A stretch of DNA of 64,000 nucleotides, from positions 62,001 to 126,000 of the forward strand of contig JAFREE010000012.1 of NCBI GenBank assembly GCA_019400425.1. Direction: 5' to 3'. Source of the stretch: Hymenochaete sp. R1. Lineage: Eukaryota > Basidiomycota > Agaricomycetes > Hymenochaetales > Hymenochaetaceae. This document shows, in pieces, positions 62,671 through 64,000 of the stretch (the first letter of the stretch is position 1; each line of letters opens with the position of its first letter). Position numbers and translations under genes: made by a program. The notes under the pieces were generated by a model that saw only the letters and a program-made list of their open reading frames with translations, was not told the DNA's origin and did no database searches.

Positions 62671-63261
62671 TCACTGGACATCTACGAGGAGGTTGCGCTC
62701 CAAGATGTATTTGCCTTCTTTGTACTTCTGTGATTCATCATGTGCGATTTCCTGCGACGATCAAGACGCATCATGCAACCAGAGCAGGTGATACAACAGA
62801 AGGTTCATGGAGAGAAGCAAAGTCAATATCACATGAGTCAATTGTAATTTAACAAATGCGGAGAGAATGAAAGGTCTCACGTATTTCCAGCCGAGGGTAG
62901 TGCCGCATTTGACGCAGAAGATGTCCCGTACGGTATGGATCCCGGTTGTCATTTGCCGTTCGCTCAGTTCGCCTTCTTCGACGTTGACGCTGCAGGTACA
63001 AAAATGGAAATTAGGTTAGTACGAAGCCGAAGACACCAGATGGGGATCTCGCCACTGACACTCCATCGAACAAATACGCACGGCCGTGTTGTCCATTAAA
63101 CGCCTTCGAGTATGACAGAGATGATCAGGAACCTCAATGCATGAGGGGAAAGCTCGACTCACCCTTGAAACCATATGATGAATTGTGGATAAGTGAGTGC
63201 GACAAGTCGAGCACCCGTAGATACGAGCGCCCGCAAGGTACTGTCTGTATCGCATACCCAT
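62671..63261 (-). CDS. Yippee-family zinc-binding protein (Moh1/YPEL-like)
   Basis: Exons 63163-63261, 63060-63103, 62881-62989 and 62671-62751 give 110 aa in frame. The Yippee fold is read directly: [20 protein letters not shown], then [60 protein letters not shown] and LERNLL. Two CxxC pairs (CSTC, CVKC) are the expected zinc ligands. Length is typical for YPEL/Moh1 (100-140 aa). Yeast Moh1 and animal YPEL proteins are linked to GID/CTLH ubiquitin ligase and stress or cell-cycle control; the biochemical role is not settled. Start is the first ATG of the conserved frame. Confidence 0.93.
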
Positions 63262-64000
63262 GGTGCTAAAGAGCGATACGATGGGACTTAATGGAGAGCT
63301 AGAGATGTAACTTCAGTTCACGAGAGGAGAGGGAAGCTTATATTTGAAAGCACAAAGGCGGCGTGTAAGACGGGAGGATAGGCAATACGAGGGTCAAGGG
63401 CTGGTCACCACGGGTGCGAAGATGGCACGAGGGCAGCAACGATGTACTATGCTGGTTCGCTTGAGAAAGCTAACGCTGAGGTTGCGACAAAACTTTGGCT
63501 TTGGGCACACGATGGTCGCTCGACGTTTGTGGGAAGTGAGAGCAAAGTCGAGGAAACTCGATGCTTGGGCCAAAGAAGGGCGGCGGAAGGCAGGAGAAAG
63601 GCTTATATAGGCACCGGCTAAAATGCTGGGCTAAATCGGACCGCAGGGCAGTGCGCATACACCCGGCATGCTCAGATTCACCTTGCTTTCTGACCTCTCG
63701 CCACAGCGAGAATTCTAGCAAGCTGCATACGGGTAAAAAAAAAAAGACTAAGCAGTTCCAATAGTCCTGCACTTTGAAGTAAAGGTCGTTGTTCGTACGT
63801 CCAGTTCGACGACACCCGGAAGGTACCCGCCGCAAACCGATTCAAGCGCTTATGACCGCCGATGACGTATGTTATCCGCGGTACTCATTTCTCGCGGTTT
63901 CTCGACTGTCGACATCGTTGCTCTCATCATATGCCAGCGCACTAAGAATGTACATGCACTTTTCTCTCTACAAGCTTTAGACGGCATTTTCTCACCGAGG
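63262..64000. other. intergenic region at the window edge
   Basis: Upstream of the Yippee gene. No gene is supported. A short open + strand frame at 63789-63980 runs near the edge but has no recognised feature. Confidence 0.45.

Overview
The window reads as nuclear DNA of a filamentous basidiomycete, most likely an Agaricomycete. The evidence is dense genes on both strands split by many short GT-AG introns (mostly 45-80 nt), very short exons, and fungal-type proteins. These include a YOR1-like ABCC transporter, a PHO85-type kinase, F-BAR/RhoGAP, SYLF-SH3, CBS-PB1 and Yippee proteins. I see no bacterial operon, CRISPR array, rRNA gene or intact transposon. Eighteen protein genes are supported, most by family motifs that survive in-silico splicing; four have no recognised function.

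Layout. 0-9 kb: an RRM/CCHC-knuckle RNA-binding protein (+) faces a full-length ABCC transporter (-). 9.6-15 kb: an F-BAR/RhoGAP protein (+) and a PHO85-like CDK (-). 15.4-21.7 kb: UTP5 (+), a plant/fungal-type Fpg DNA glycosylase (-) and a Ysc84/Lsb3-like actin-patch protein (+). 22-26.8 kb: two tandem, diverged, short PIF1-like helicases (+). 27-34 kb: a small membrane protein, a 628-aa disordered protein, mitochondrial ribosomal protein mL43 (-) and a 745-aa putative nuclear protein. 34.9-42.5 kb: MCM3 (-), HAS1 (-), PTH2 (+) and a POM33/TMEM33-type membrane protein (-). 42.5-50.5 kb: a gene-poor stretch of about 8 kb. 50.5-51.7 kb: a Ras-family GTPase (+). 51.7-56 kb: a 4.3 kb gap between two convergent 3' ends. 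56-64 kb: a CBS-PB1 tail-anchored protein (-), a 99-aa small protein with a 4-nt first coding exon (-) and a Yippee protein (-).

Themes. Genome maintenance (Fpg, two PIF1-like helicases, MCM3), ribosome biogenesis and translation (UTP5, HAS1, mL43, PTH2) and cortical signalling (RhoGAP, PHO85, Ysc84, Ras) recur. I see no sign that they form one system; this looks like ordinary housekeeping neighbourhood content. Several promoters are shared head to head: HAS1/PTH2, Fpg/Ysc84, PHO85/UTP5, mL43/31.5-kb gene, ABCC/RhoGAP.

The most unusual signals are structural. Three extremely short internal microexons (2 nt in the Ras gene, 6 nt in PTH2, 6 nt in the Ysc84 gene) are each followed by the same GTATGT donor. 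A palindromic TAGTACTAGTAC-type motif recurs at five non-coding sites. The CBS-PB1 gene has two possible in-frame first exons. Exon borders were set by eye from splice signals and protein continuity. Where I give exact intron positions the frame arithmetic closes; other borders are approximate.
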